NCBI RefSeq assembly: GCF_902833225.1
Contig: NZ_CADFEI010000007.1
Coordinates: 310,001 to 374,000 of the forward strand
Reading direction: 5' to 3'
Origin: Burkholderia sp. BCC1644
Lineage (GTDB): Bacteria > Pseudomonadota > Gammaproteobacteria > Burkholderiales > Burkholderiaceae
DNA length: 64,000 bases
The position numbers and the translations under genes were made by a program. The notes below the pieces were generated by a model. The model had not been told where the DNA came from. It ran no database searches and saw only the letters and a list, made by a program, of their open reading frames with translations. Below, one piece after another: positions 17,481 to 24,528 of the stretch (position 1 is its first letter; every line of letters starts with the position of its first letter).

Positions 17481-17945
17481 ATGACACTCGCCCACGCACA
17501 ACAGAGCGGCGTAGATGTCTGGATTATCCAGCTCCCCGGGCATGCCCCGTATGCCTATACGCACCTCAAGCGGGTGTTCTCGTCCGACGACTCGCGACAT
17601 CGGGTCGTGACGATCGACCTGAAGAAATTGCTGGCCTGCGCCGACCGCGACACCACGGACTATGTACTGCCGTCAGTTCAGTACTGGGCTCCCGGAAAAG
17701 CCGCGGGTATTCGCGAATTCCTCGATCCGGATCAGGACAGGATTCCCGACATGCCGTTCATCACGTTTCGCGAGACCAGAACGCGAACGCTGTTCGGCAT
17801 TCCCGGCCTGTCGAAAATCGGCGTCGCGTCGTTTCGCAACGGCCAGCATCGCGCGCGCTATCTTGCCTACGCAGGCGCGACAACCCTGCCCGTGGAGATC
17901 CACGAGACCGAAGCTGATTTGCTCGTCCGGTACTGCGGCGAGTAA
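17481..17945 (+). CDS. ParB/sulfiredoxin-fold-like protein (plasmid fertility inhibition factor-like)
   Basis: A 154-residue soluble protein. The segment FRNGQHRARYLAYAGATTLP (about residues 114-133) reproduces the G-x-H-R core of the ParB/Srx nucleotide-binding and nuclease fold, in which the His-Arg pair contacts phosphate. Short single-domain members of this fold include plasmid fertility-inhibition factors of the Osa/FiwA type, and this protein resembles those by memory. Start ATG 17481 follows AGAGGAAATA. It stands alone, so a role in ParB-type partitioning is unlikely; interference with conjugation is an inference only. Confidence 0.55.
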   Translation: MTLAHAQQSGVDVWIIQLPGHAPYAYTHLKRVFSSDDSRHRVVTIDLKKLLACADRDTTDYVLPSVQYWAPGKAAGIREFLDPDQDRIPDMPFITFRETRTRTLFGIPGLSKIGVASFRNGQHRARYLAYAGATTLPVEIHETEADLLVRYCGE

Positions 17946-17987
17946 CGGCGAAGCGCGTCCGGCTTTCGCCCCGATGCCGGCAAGGCT

Positions 17988-18503
17988 TCAAGCCTGTATC
18001 GCGTAAATCCGATCGGTGACTTCCGTCGGGCCGATGCGGCTCATTTCAATACCGGCCAATTGCCAGCCGTTGTGCTCGTAGAAGCCGATCGCACGCACGT
18101 TGCCGTCCAGCACCTGCAGGTGGACCTTGTCCACGCCGATCGACCGCGCCCACGCGCGTACGGCTTCGATCATGCGCTTGCCCGTCCCGCTGCCGTGATG
18201 CGAAGGATGGACATGCAGGCAATCGAGCAGCACACCGAGCGCCGGTTCGACGGGACGTTCCGCACTGACGAAGCCGACGGGCTCGCCGTCCAATTCGGCG
18301 ATCAGCACCAGGCCCCACTCGTCTTCGTTGCGATCGAGATACTTGCGCCACCGGATCGCGTGCTCCGTCGGCACCTCATCGGACAGATAGGCGGCCGGAA
18401 GGATATGGCTGTATGCGGTCTGCCAGCTCAGCGTATGCAGGCGGGCGACGAGGGGTGCGTCGTGCGTAGTCGCGGCGCGCAGCGTGGTCCGGATGTCCGG
18501 CAT
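17988..18503 (-). CDS. GNAT-family N-acetyltransferase
   Basis: A 171-residue GNAT protein. Motif A, the acetyl-CoA pyrophosphate loop, is visible as HHGSGTGKRMIEAV after the beta-4 strand LLDCLHVHPSH; the C-terminal FYEHNGWQ is the usual motif B region. Start ATG 18503 (MPDIRTTLRAAT) gives the standard N-terminal strand; the longer in-frame ATG at 18581 adds an unrelated basic leader. The acceptor substrate is unknown. Confidence 0.9.
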   Translation of the reverse strand: MPDIRTTLRAATTHDAPLVARLHTLSWQTAYSHILPAAYLSDEVPTEHAIRWRKYLDRNEDEWGLVLIAELDGEPVGFVSAERPVEPALGVLLDCLHVHPSHHGSGTGKRMIEAVRAWARSIGVDKVHLQVLDGNVRAIGFYEHNGWQLAGIEMSRIGPTEVTDRIYAIQA

Positions 18504-18619
18504 GGTTCGGCGACTCCTTGTAGCGTGTTCTCTCGAACGGTATGTCTCGTCGCAAAATATACCGTGCTTTGCGGAATGCAATTCTCGGTGGCACGGCGCG
18601 GGGCCGTCAGCGCGTACGC

Positions 18620-18691
18620 AAAAAAAATCCCGGCGCCGTCATGGGTCGTCGGGATCGAACGGCCCTGCAAAGCATGAGGGCACGAGGAAGA
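18620..18691 (-). ncRNA. candidate small RNA B with intrinsic terminator (minus strand)
   Basis: On the minus strand: TCTTCCTCGTGCC, a GCCCT...AGGGC hairpin, then ATCCCG...CGGGAT followed by eight T's (A-run 18620-18627 on plus). It shares the CTTCCTCGTGCC block with candidate A and the CCTCGTGCC core with candidate C. It is 117 bp upstream of the GNAT start on the same strand, but the terminator in between argues for an independent short transcript. Confidence 0.5.
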
Positions 18692-18789
18692 CGACACATT
18701 ACACCAACGTAAGACTGTCGCGCTTTGTCGGCTCGTGCCAAGTCCCTGTTCCATTCCGCCAATCAGCCCTCGATGAAGCGCCGTAAACG

Positions 18790-18855
18790 AAAAAAGCCTG
18801 CTCACGCGTAACGCGAGCAGGCAAGAAAACGGATCAGCATTCGAGGCACGAGGGC
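18790..18855 (-). ncRNA. candidate small RNA C with intrinsic terminator (minus strand)
   Basis: On the minus strand: CCCTCGTGCCTC, a short linker, then a strong hairpin GCCTGCT...AGCAGGC followed by TTTTTT (A's at 18790-18795 on plus). It carries the CCTCGTGCC core of candidates A and B. It may also serve as the terminator of the 76-residue gene that ends at 19027; the remaining 18,856-19,026 shows no gene. Confidence 0.45.
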
Positions 18856-19026
18856 TGTCCAGGGAAGATAACGGCACGGAACGCGCGAACCTTAGCGGGA
18901 AAACAGCGACGTATACGATCGAGTGTGGACGTTGCTGGCGCAACGACAAGGAAACGCGGCGGGAATCGGGCTCGGGCCTTCTTTCGCCTCCGCGCGATCC
19001 ACGTTGCAGAGGTCAAAGAAGTCGCA

Positions 19027-19257
19027 CTATCGATTGATGTCGCGCACGATCGCGCGCCCAATTTCGACGCCTGCCTGCTGCGCCTCATCCGAGGTTTCGT
19101 ACTCGGCGTCGAAGTCATATCGCCTGGGCGATTCGACTCCGTCTTTGCGAACCCGAACGTTCGCCATCCATGTGCTGCCGGGTGCCGGCTGTACGGACTC
19201 GACGATGATTTCGTAACCGTCGAATTCGTCGATATGGAATTCGATTCTTTTGTGCAT
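19027..19257 (-). CDS. small conserved-looking hypothetical protein, 76 aa
   Basis: A 76-residue soluble protein starting at ATG 19257 (MHKRIEFHIDEFDGYEIIVE). A beta-rich first half is followed by a helix with EYETSDEAQQAGVEIGRAIV, a pattern common in small Burkholderia proteins of unknown function. A longer in-frame ATG at 19407 would add 50 residues of poor composition. It is the last host gene before the prophage attachment site. Confidence 0.6.
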   Translation of the reverse strand: MHKRIEFHIDEFDGYEIIVESVQPAPGSTWMANVRVRKDGVESPRRYDFDAEYETSDEAQQAGVEIGRAIVRDINR

Positions 19258-19432
19258 ATGGTGTCCCCGCACATTCGCCCGATGTTGCTGTCGGGCAAGC
19301 GGCTTTACGAAGCCGCTCTTTGGAAGATCAACATCGAAACTACGCCGTGCTCGATGAGTTGAATGCGGGCATACAAACTCGTCAAAGACACCCTGACGAA
19401 AAACCACCGCGCCGTGCCTGCGCCGGAAAGCA

Positions 19433-19461
19433 AAAAGCCCGGCTCATTGAACCGGGCTTTT
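19433..19461. terminator. bidirectional intrinsic terminator downstream of tRNA-His
   Basis: AAAAGCCCGG (19433-19442) and CCGGGCTTTT (19452-19461) form a perfect 10-bp inverted repeat with a 9-base loop. It lies 12 bp beyond the 3' end of the tRNA-His sequence on the minus strand, so it should terminate the tRNA transcript. Confidence 0.8.
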
Positions 19462-19472
19462 GCTTGAATTTT

Positions 19473-19519
19473 TGGGGTGGCTGATGGGACTCGAACCCAC
19501 GACGACAGGAATCACAATC
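19473..19519 (-). other. prophage attachment site: 3' part of tRNA-His (anticodon GTG)
   Basis: On the minus strand this reads from the anticodon loop (TTGTGAT, anticodon GTG at 19513-19515) through the T-arm GTGGG-TTCGAGT-CCCAT and acceptor strand CAGCCAC to C-CCA at 19473. The discriminator C and the GTG anticodon identify tRNA-His. The 5' half is missing: the sequence upstream of the anticodon stem (TAAGA instead of CAGGA) does not fit a tRNA. So this is one attachment site left by integration; the functional tRNA gene should be restored at the other end, beyond base 64,000. Confidence 0.85.
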
Positions 19520-19612
19520 TTAGTGGTCAAACCTTGTCGGATAAGGGTCTCGGCGATTCTCGTGGAATTTTAGCGAAAAATCACCCTTTGATTTTGCTGC
19601 CTTTTTTTGCCC

Positions 19613-20272
19613 TCATTCCACGGTTTTCCCAGCCTTCGGCGCCGCCTCCGCGACCATTTCATCCGCTGGATAGAGTTGCAGCATCGCGCGCGCGGCGTCG
19701 ACGTTCGGCGTGGTCAGCCATTCCTCAAAGTCATGCGGCTGCAGGATCACAACCGACCGTTTCTCGTCTCCCGGCTTGTGCATGTGCTTCATCACCGGGT
19801 GCTCGTCCGCGTTCACGGTCAGCATAGCCATCGCGAGGGTCTCCGCACCGTCCGGACCGCGCCATGCTCGCCAGATGCCAGCGACGCAGTACGGTCGCCA
19901 GTCGCCGACGCCGATCCGGTAACGCACGTGCTTACCAGTCTCCCAGTTCGGTTCGTAGATCCACGCCGCCGGGATCAAGCAGCGCTGCCCCGCGCGCCAC
20001 GCCGCTCGATAGGCCGGCTTCTCGGCCACGGTCTCGGATCGAGCGTTGACGGTCATGAAGTGCTTCCCGGCCGGCTGGAACGCCTTCGGCATCATCCCGA
20101 AGTTCGCGACGACCGCCTCGGCGCCGGCGGCTGCCGCCCGTATGATCGGCGCGGGATAGTCCGGCCAGACGTCGGCCTTCCACGGCGTGCGGCGGAACAG
20201 GTCGCCGAAGTTGTCTATCCTCAGTTCGCTCAAACCGTCTTCTTCGCCCGGAGCGCGGTAATTTGTGCACAT
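19613..20272 (-). CDS. SOS response-associated peptidase (SRAP/YedK, HMCES type)
   Basis: A 219-residue SRAP protein. Catalytic Cys2 (MCTNYRAP), the NARSETV motif and the conserved His region HPVMKHMHKPGDEKR are present, so it should form a thiazolidine crosslink to abasic sites in single-stranded DNA. It is the first prophage gene next to the attachment site. The divergent promoter region carries a perfect LexA-type palindrome at 20318-20341, which fits SOS induction. Prophage copies of this family are common. Confidence 0.92.
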   Translation of the reverse strand: MCTNYRAPGEEDGLSELRIDNFGDLFRRTPWKADVWPDYPAPIIRAAAAGAEAVVANFGMMPKAFQPAGKHFMTVNARSETVAEKPAYRAAWRAGQRCLIPAAWIYEPNWETGKHVRYRIGVGDWRPYCVAGIWRAWRGPDGAETLAMAMLTVNADEHPVMKHMHKPGDEKRSVVILQPHDFEEWLTTPNVDAARAMLQLYPADEMVAEAAPKAGKTVE

Positions 20273-20317
20273 TCCGACACCTTTTTAAGGGGTTGACGGT
20301 CGCATCATACCCCCGAG

Positions 20318-20341
20318 TACACTGTATAGCCATACAGTGTA
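20318..20341. promoter_or_regulatory. LexA-type SOS box
   Basis: A perfect inverted repeat, TACACTGTAT and ATACAGTGTA around AGCC, containing the consensus CTGT-N8-ACAG at 20322-20337. It lies 46 bp upstream of the SRAP gene and 12 bp upstream of the plus-strand gene at 20353. A possible -35 (TTGACG, 20293-20298) precedes it on the plus strand. Confidence 0.85.
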
Positions 20342-20352
20342 TTTTTTGGATC

Positions 20353-20730
20353 ATGGAACCGCTTTGGGAATATCAGTGGGAATTCGTGCCGTATCCGTAC
20401 GAGGGCCGGCCGGAGAGCACCGGTTTCTGGATGACCGACGAAGAGGCTGCGCACTGGCATCCCGGCAAGCACGAACGATCACGCCGGCTCGATGAGACGC
20501 GGCGCGACCGGAATGTGCAACCGAAGCCGCCGATCGGCCTTTTCCCACCCACGGAAGCGCCGATGAAGCGACGCGCCGCCGATCGGCCGCTGCCGGCATT
20601 TCGTCCGCCGGATGTGCAGGAGCTTCGACTGTGGTGGATCGATCCCCGCGGTTGCACGTTCGACGACATCCATCGGCTGATCTTGGAGGTCGTCAGCCTG
20701 CGGCGGCAATTCGACGAGAAAGGGAGGTGA
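20353..20730 (+). CDS. hypothetical phage protein, 125 aa
   Basis: A 125-residue Trp- and Pro-rich soluble protein (MEPLWEYQWEFVPYPYEGRP ... LWWIDPRGCTFDDIH). It starts 12 bp after the LexA box, so it is likely SOS-controlled together with the divergent SRAP gene. I recognise it as the kind of short protein found next to SRAP in Burkholderia prophages, without known function. It is convergent with the spanin genes. Confidence 0.65.
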   Translation: MEPLWEYQWEFVPYPYEGRPESTGFWMTDEEAAHWHPGKHERSRRLDETRRDRNVQPKPPIGLFPPTEAPMKRRAADRPLPAFRPPDVQELRLWWIDPRGCTFDDIHRLILEVVSLRRQFDEKGR

Positions 20731-20755
20731 CGGCCGGCGTGCGGCGCGGCCGTCG

Positions 20756-21019
20756 TTACTTGCCGCTCGGCTTCCAGCCGCAGTTCTTCGCGCCGGCCAC
20801 GTTGTGGGCGAGGAGCTGTTTCGCCGTCTCATCGCTCAGGACGTCCGTCTTGCTGACGTAGATCGGGCGCGTCCAGTCGCATGCCGTGTCGACGACGCGC
20901 GTCTTCGTCACGATCTGCGGCTCGCACGGTACCGCCGATGGCTTAGTCGCGGGACCATCCGTCGCGCAGCTGCTGCTCAGCACCGCCAGCAGGCAGAGCG
21001 CCAACGTTCGTTTCTGCAT
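20756..21019 (-). CDS. o-spanin (Rz1-like outer-membrane lipoprotein)
   Basis: An 87-residue lipoprotein: MQKRTLALCLLAVLSSSC gives a signal peptide with lipobox, mature from Cys18. It overlaps the 3' end of the i-spanin gene in another frame (20943-21019), the classic overlapping Rz/Rz1 arrangement. It should act in the last lysis step, fusing inner and outer membranes. The mature part has several further cysteines. Confidence 0.8.
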   Translation of the reverse strand: MQKRTLALCLLAVLSSSCATDGPATKPSAVPCEPQIVTKTRVVDTACDWTRPIYVSKTDVLSDETAKQLLAHNVAGAKNCGWKPSGK

Positions 21020-21281
21020 CGCTTCTCTCCTTTGCTGCGGCCGCGCCGGCCTGCGCGGCGTCGGCATTCGCCTGGGCTTCCGCGTTCGCGGTCTGTGCTG
21101 CCTGCTCGCGCGCCTGCGCGGCGCTCGCCTGTGCTTCGGCGGTCTGTTGGCCGGCCTGAGCCACCTTCGCGGCGGCCGACTTCGATTTCGTCCAGCCGAC
21201 CAGCGCGCCGGCAGCGACGCCGCCCACGGCAACCAGGTACGGCCAGAACTTCGCGAACAGGGAAATGAGGATCGTCGTCAT
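20943..21281 (-). CDS. i-spanin (Rz-like), inner-membrane coiled-coil protein
   Basis: A 112-residue protein with one N-terminal membrane segment (ISLFAKFWPYLVAVGGVAAG) and a long Ala/Gln/Glu-rich periplasmic coiled coil (AQAGQQTAEAQASAAQAREQ and onward). Start ATG 21281 overlaps the endolysin stop by 4 bp. With the embedded o-spanin it completes a holin-endolysin-spanin cassette. Confidence 0.8.
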   Translation of the reverse strand: MTTILISLFAKFWPYLVAVGGVAAGALVGWTKSKSAAAKVAQAGQQTAEAQASAAQAREQAAQTANAEAQANADAAQAGAAAAKERSDAETNVGALPAGGAEQQLRDGWSRD

Positions 21282-22090
21282 GCTGCACTCCAATGTCCGG
21301 TCAGGAAGAGATCGCGCTCGGCCGCGCGCCGCCGTACGAGTCCGGCCAGCACAACGCCGCCGCCGCGGTTCCACGCCGGGAACTGATCGGCCGCGCCGAT
21401 CATGTCCCCGATGTTCAGGTGACGCAGCAGCGTCGACGGCTGGCCGCTCGCGAGCGTGATGATGCCGTCGCGGCCAGGATCGTCGGCGCGCCGCGCACGG
21501 CCGGGCCCGACGTTGTTCACGATGCTCACGAGCGCCGCCTTCTGCTGCGGCGACAGCGGCACCCGTGCGGCCTGGTCGACGAGCGCAGCCGAGGCGCGGA
21601 GGTTCGCGTCGTGCCGCGCGTCGGCCGTCGCCTGCGTCCAGACGGTTCCCTCGCGCACGTCCGGGCCAGTCGAGCCCCACCCGCACGTCCACGGCGCGCC
21701 GCTCAGCGCGCGCAGCACCGGATCGCTCGGGATCGGCGCGCCGGCGAGCACCTTGTACCAGAGGCCGCGCGCCTGCAGCGCTTTCCCGAGCGGCGATGCC
21801 GGATCCGGGTAGGCGGTCAGGTAGCAGTTCTCAAAGTGCTGCGACAGCGGCCGACAGAGCGCAAGCCATGCATCGCCGTCCGTATCGGTTGGAACGTTTT
21901 TCGGTACGGCCGGCGCGATTTCCGCACCACCCACCGCGAAACCCGTATCAGGAGCGGCAGGAAGTGGTGCAGCGAATTCCGCGATGTCCGTTTTCGTCGG
22001 CGCGATCGACGGCGTCGGCACGTCGACGATCGGCGCCGGATTCACGCCGAACAGCCGCGCGATCGCGCCGAAGAGATCACTGAGCGCCAT
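21278..22090 (-). CDS. endolysin, GH24-type lysozyme with N-terminal extension
   Basis: A 270-residue protein. The first 90 or so residues are a Pro-rich extension (ALSDLFGAIARLFGVNPAPI ...), and the rest is a T4-lysozyme/RrrD-like domain: ENCYLTAYPDPASPLGKAL carries the catalytic Glu, and WTCGWGSTGPDV the Cys and Thr of the E-C/D-T triad; the C-terminal QQKAALVSIVNNVGPG matches the family end. The start region overlaps the holin gene by 14 bp. The N-terminal extension is longer than usual and could be a targeting or anchoring part. Confidence 0.85.
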   Translation of the reverse strand: MALSDLFGAIARLFGVNPAPIVDVPTPSIAPTKTDIAEFAAPLPAAPDTGFAVGGAEIAPAVPKNVPTDTDGDAWLALCRPLSQHFENCYLTAYPDPASPLGKALQARGLWYKVLAGAPIPSDPVLRALSGAPWTCGWGSTGPDVREGTVWTQATADARHDANLRASAALVDQAARVPLSPQQKAALVSIVNNVGPGRARRADDPGRDGIITLASGQPSTLLRHLNIGDMIGAADQFPAWNRGGGVVLAGLVRRRAAERDLFLTGHWSAA

Positions 22091-22361
22091 CGCCGCTCCC
22101 CTGCGCGGCATCGGCCGTCGGCGCCGGCACGCGCCGCACCGCGGTGTAGCGCACGACGAGGATCAACGCGAACGCGACGAGCGCCGCGTAGCGCTGCACG
22201 CCTTGCGGCAGCAGTTCCTTCAGATCGGCCGGCATCGAGTTCCACGCCTCGACGATCGCCGGGCCCGCGGCCGTCACGACTGCGAGCGCGCCACTTACGA
22301 TCACGGTGCCGCGGCGGTGCAGCGTGCGCCAGTTGTCGGCCAGCGTGATTTTCCATTTCAT
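22077..22361 (-). CDS. holin-like membrane protein
   Basis: A 94-residue protein from ATG 22361 (MKWKITLADNWRTLHRR). Two hydrophobic segments (TVIVSGALAVVTAAGPAIV and YAALVAFALILVVRY) are separated by a short loop containing LKELLP, a layout I recall from Burkholderia phage holins. It lies directly upstream of the endolysin, with overlapping ends. It should time lysis by making inner-membrane holes. Confidence 0.75.
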   Translation of the reverse strand: MKWKITLADNWRTLHRRGTVIVSGALAVVTAAGPAIVEAWNSMPADLKELLPQGVQRYAALVAFALILVVRYTAVRRVPAPTADAAQGSGDGAQ

Positions 22362-22639
22362 CGCGTCCACCTCTTCGTGTCGGGCCGGTTGCCGGCGGCG
22401 CCGAGGACCAGCTGCGAGACCATGCCCTTGATGTCCTTCAGATCGTCGCGCATCGCCTGATTGCTCTGCTCGAGCACGGTGACGCGGTTGTTCAGCCCCG
22501 AGTAGAGGCCGATACACCACGCCAATGCGCCAACGAGAGCGGCCAAAATAGTCACGAGTCCCGCGACCGTACTGACAAAGGTTTTTGCATTAACAAGCCA
22601 AGAACCCGGGTTATTTTGCGGAATATTTTGACTATTCAT
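22358..22639 (-). CDS. small membrane protein, holin/XhlA-like
   Basis: A 93-residue protein with one hydrophobic segment (VSTVAGLVTILAALVGALAW) followed by a coiled-coil-like helix (NNRVTVLEQSNQAMRDDLKD). It overlaps the holin gene by 4 bp, so both are co-translated. It may be a second holin, an antiholin or an XhlA-type helper. The upstream 250 bp are unusually A/T-rich and probably hold the promoter. Confidence 0.65.
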   Translation of the reverse strand: MNSQNIPQNNPGSWLVNAKTFVSTVAGLVTILAALVGALAWCIGLYSGLNNRVTVLEQSNQAMRDDLKDIKGMVSQLVLGAAGNRPDTKRWTR

Positions 22640-22893
22640 TTAGCCGATTCCATTAATCGAAAATCAGATGAGTCGATTATCGGCCAAATGTTTTATTACG
22701 AATTAAGCGGAATTGCCGAGCACAAATTAATCCGTCGCCGCACGCGAATCACGCGATTCAATTTCCCTTGACGATCAGCCCCCTTGGGTCTACATTTCCG
22801 GACAGCGGTAGCGCATCCAGCGCGGCCCGACATCCCGTAAGGAAACGACCATGAAGCCCCTCTTTCGCTCGCGCGCGGCGCGCACATGCCACC
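22640..22893. promoter_or_regulatory. A/T-rich divergent gap between lysis genes and cargo genes
   Basis: 254 bp between the leftward lysis cassette and a rightward two-gene unit. Roughly 22,600-22,760 is markedly A/T-rich against the GC-rich surroundings, with several TAAT/ATTA tracts suitable for promoters on both strands. No gene is visible inside. Confidence 0.4.
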
Positions 22894-23175
22894 ATGCCAA
22901 TCAAGTACACACCGCCCGGAACACGGGATCTCGCGACGCTGAAACACGAGCTGAACATGACGGGCAAGCAGATGGCCGACCTGTTCTGGCTGGCTGGCGA
23001 TCATCAGTGGCGCAAATACACCGGCGGCCAGACGCCGCGAGAAATGAACCCGCACATGGCTTTCGTGGCGGCCGCGAAGCTCGAGCTGACGCAGGACGAG
23101 TTCTCGCGCGTCCTTGTGCGAATGGCAACCTTCGGCGCGATCGTTTCGGAAACAGACGGGGAAGACGAATCGTGA
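22894..23175 (+). CDS. XRE-like DNA-binding protein of phage type
   Basis: A 93-residue protein, MPIKYTPPGTRDLATLKHEL then MTGKQMADLFWLAGDHQWRK. The helix-turn-helix-like region with the WRKYTGG motif is one I recall from small regulators located near lysis genes in Burkholderia prophages. Its stop overlaps the GTG start of the lipoprotein gene by 4 bp, so it may control and be co-translated with that cargo gene. Confidence 0.65.
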   Translation: MPIKYTPPGTRDLATLKHELNMTGKQMADLFWLAGDHQWRKYTGGQTPREMNPHMAFVAAAKLELTQDEFSRVLVRMATFGAIVSETDGEDES

Positions 23176-24314
23176 AAGGCGTACTGATCTCCCTTCTCGG
23201 TGCGCTGGTCGTCTCGTGCAGTGGTTGCGGTGGTGGTGGAGATGGTCAAACAACTACTGCGCCTCCGGCGCAAGCGCCGGCGCCGGCCCCTGTTGCTGGC
23301 GCGCAGATCGTTCCGACAGCGCAAGTGCCCTATCGCGACGGTCGCCCCTCGGTGAAATACCGCCTGCCCTCGCAAGATGCGGGGGTGGTACTCAAGCACG
23401 GTGATCCGCAGGACGTCAACGGTGCACGCGACGTGTACGTCTACCAGAGCGGGACTACGTACTACATGATGTACGACGGTTCCAATGTGAATGCGTGGCT
23501 GGCAAATCTGGCGACAAGCACCGATCTCACGCACTGGACGAAGAAAGGGGCCGTCCTGCAACTGGGCGCACCCGGAACGAACGATTCGGGGAGTGCCAGT
23601 TACGGAACGGCGTACTACGACGGCCAAGCGTGGAACATGTTCTATCTCGGCACGCCGAATACGACCGGCTCGCCTGATTACATCCCCGCGTTTCCGTACA
23701 CGACCATGAAGGCGAAGAGCAATTCTCCCGAGGGTCCATGGGTAAAGCAGCCGAGCATCACGCCTTTCTCGCCGCAGCCCGGCACGTATATGTCAGTGAC
23801 AGCGAGCCCCGGGCAGATCGAGAAGATCGATGGCCAGTACTGGATGTTCTTCAGCGCCGCATCGGGCAACACGGGCGACACCAAGCGCATGATCGGCCTC
23901 GCGCAAACGTCCAACCTCGACGGTACCTGGACGGTGGGGACGTCGCCGCTCCTGCCGCCTACCGAGCAGCTCGAAAACGCGGCGATGTACTACCAGCCGT
24001 CGACGAGCACGTGGTTCATGTTCGTGAATCACGTCGGTATCGGACCGACGGAAGGAATCGGCGAATACACCGATGCGGTATGGGTCTACTGGACGCAGGA
24101 TCCGTCGAAGTGGAATCCGGACAACAAGGCTGTCGTCGTCGACAACACCAGCGAGACGTGGTCGAAGACCATCGTCGGGTTGCCTTCCGTGGTGCAGATG
24201 GGGAACCGTCTCGCCGTGTACTACGACGGCGCGGCTGACGGTTCCGCTTCGCACATGAATCGCGATGTCGGCCTCGCGTGGATCGACCTGCCGATCAATA
24301 CGCCGAGGCAATGA
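23172..24314 (+). CDS. secreted lipoprotein with GH43-like beta-propeller domain (cargo gene)
   Basis: A 380-residue protein starting at GTG 23172. VKGVLISLLGALVVSCSGC is a lipoprotein signal, followed by a Pro/Ala linker and a domain of repeated blade-like segments (TYYMMYDGS, LATSTDLTHWTKKG, AWNMFYLGTPN, GQYWMFFSAASG, STWFMFVNHVG, RLAVYYDGAADG). The DLTHW-type turns and aromatic strands are those of five-bladed GH43/GH32-like glycosidase propellers. Catalytic residues cannot be assigned with certainty. It sits on the opposite strand to the tail fibre, outside the phage structural order, which suggests a moron. Confidence 0.75.
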   Translation: MKGVLISLLGALVVSCSGCGGGGDGQTTTAPPAQAPAPAPVAGAQIVPTAQVPYRDGRPSVKYRLPSQDAGVVLKHGDPQDVNGARDVYVYQSGTTYYMMYDGSNVNAWLANLATSTDLTHWTKKGAVLQLGAPGTNDSGSASYGTAYYDGQAWNMFYLGTPNTTGSPDYIPAFPYTTMKAKSNSPEGPWVKQPSITPFSPQPGTYMSVTASPGQIEKIDGQYWMFFSAASGNTGDTKRMIGLAQTSNLDGTWTVGTSPLLPPTEQLENAAMYYQPSTSTWFMFVNHVGIGPTEGIGEYTDAVWVYWTQDPSKWNPDNKAVVVDNTSETWSKTIVGLPSVVQMGNRLAVYYDGAADGSASHMNRDVGLAWIDLPINTPRQ

Positions 24315-24315
24315 T

Positions 24316-24528
24316 CTATGCCGGCACCTTGAACTCATTCCCGTCGTAGGTCCACCACTGATCGGGAGTCGGTGCGACGCTGGTTACGTCAACTAGCGTC
24401 GCAACGAACTCCGGAGTGAATCTTTCGGTGACCGGAATTTCGTTCCCTTCATCGTCTTCGATCGGGTGGATGATTTCCATCACCATGTCGACGCCTCCAA
24501 TCGATCCGATCCGAGCGTAGGTACTCAT
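24316..24528 (-). CDS. small protein downstream of tail fibre, 70 aa
   Basis: A 70-residue acidic protein (MSTYARIGSIGGVDMVMEII ... QWWTYDGNEFKVPA). It begins where the tail fibre gene ends (1-bp overlap). Position and size suit a fibre-associated or fibre-assembly factor, but no recognised motif supports that. Confidence 0.6.
   Translation of the reverse strand: MSTYARIGSIGGVDMVMEIIHPIEDDEGNEIPVTERFTPEFVATLVDVTSVAPTPDQWWTYDGNEFKVPA

Noticed and set aside
19482..19560. A complete tRNA-His at the left junction
   Set aside because: Only the anticodon loop to the 3' end fits; the D-arm and 5' acceptor strand are absent, so it is a partial gene.
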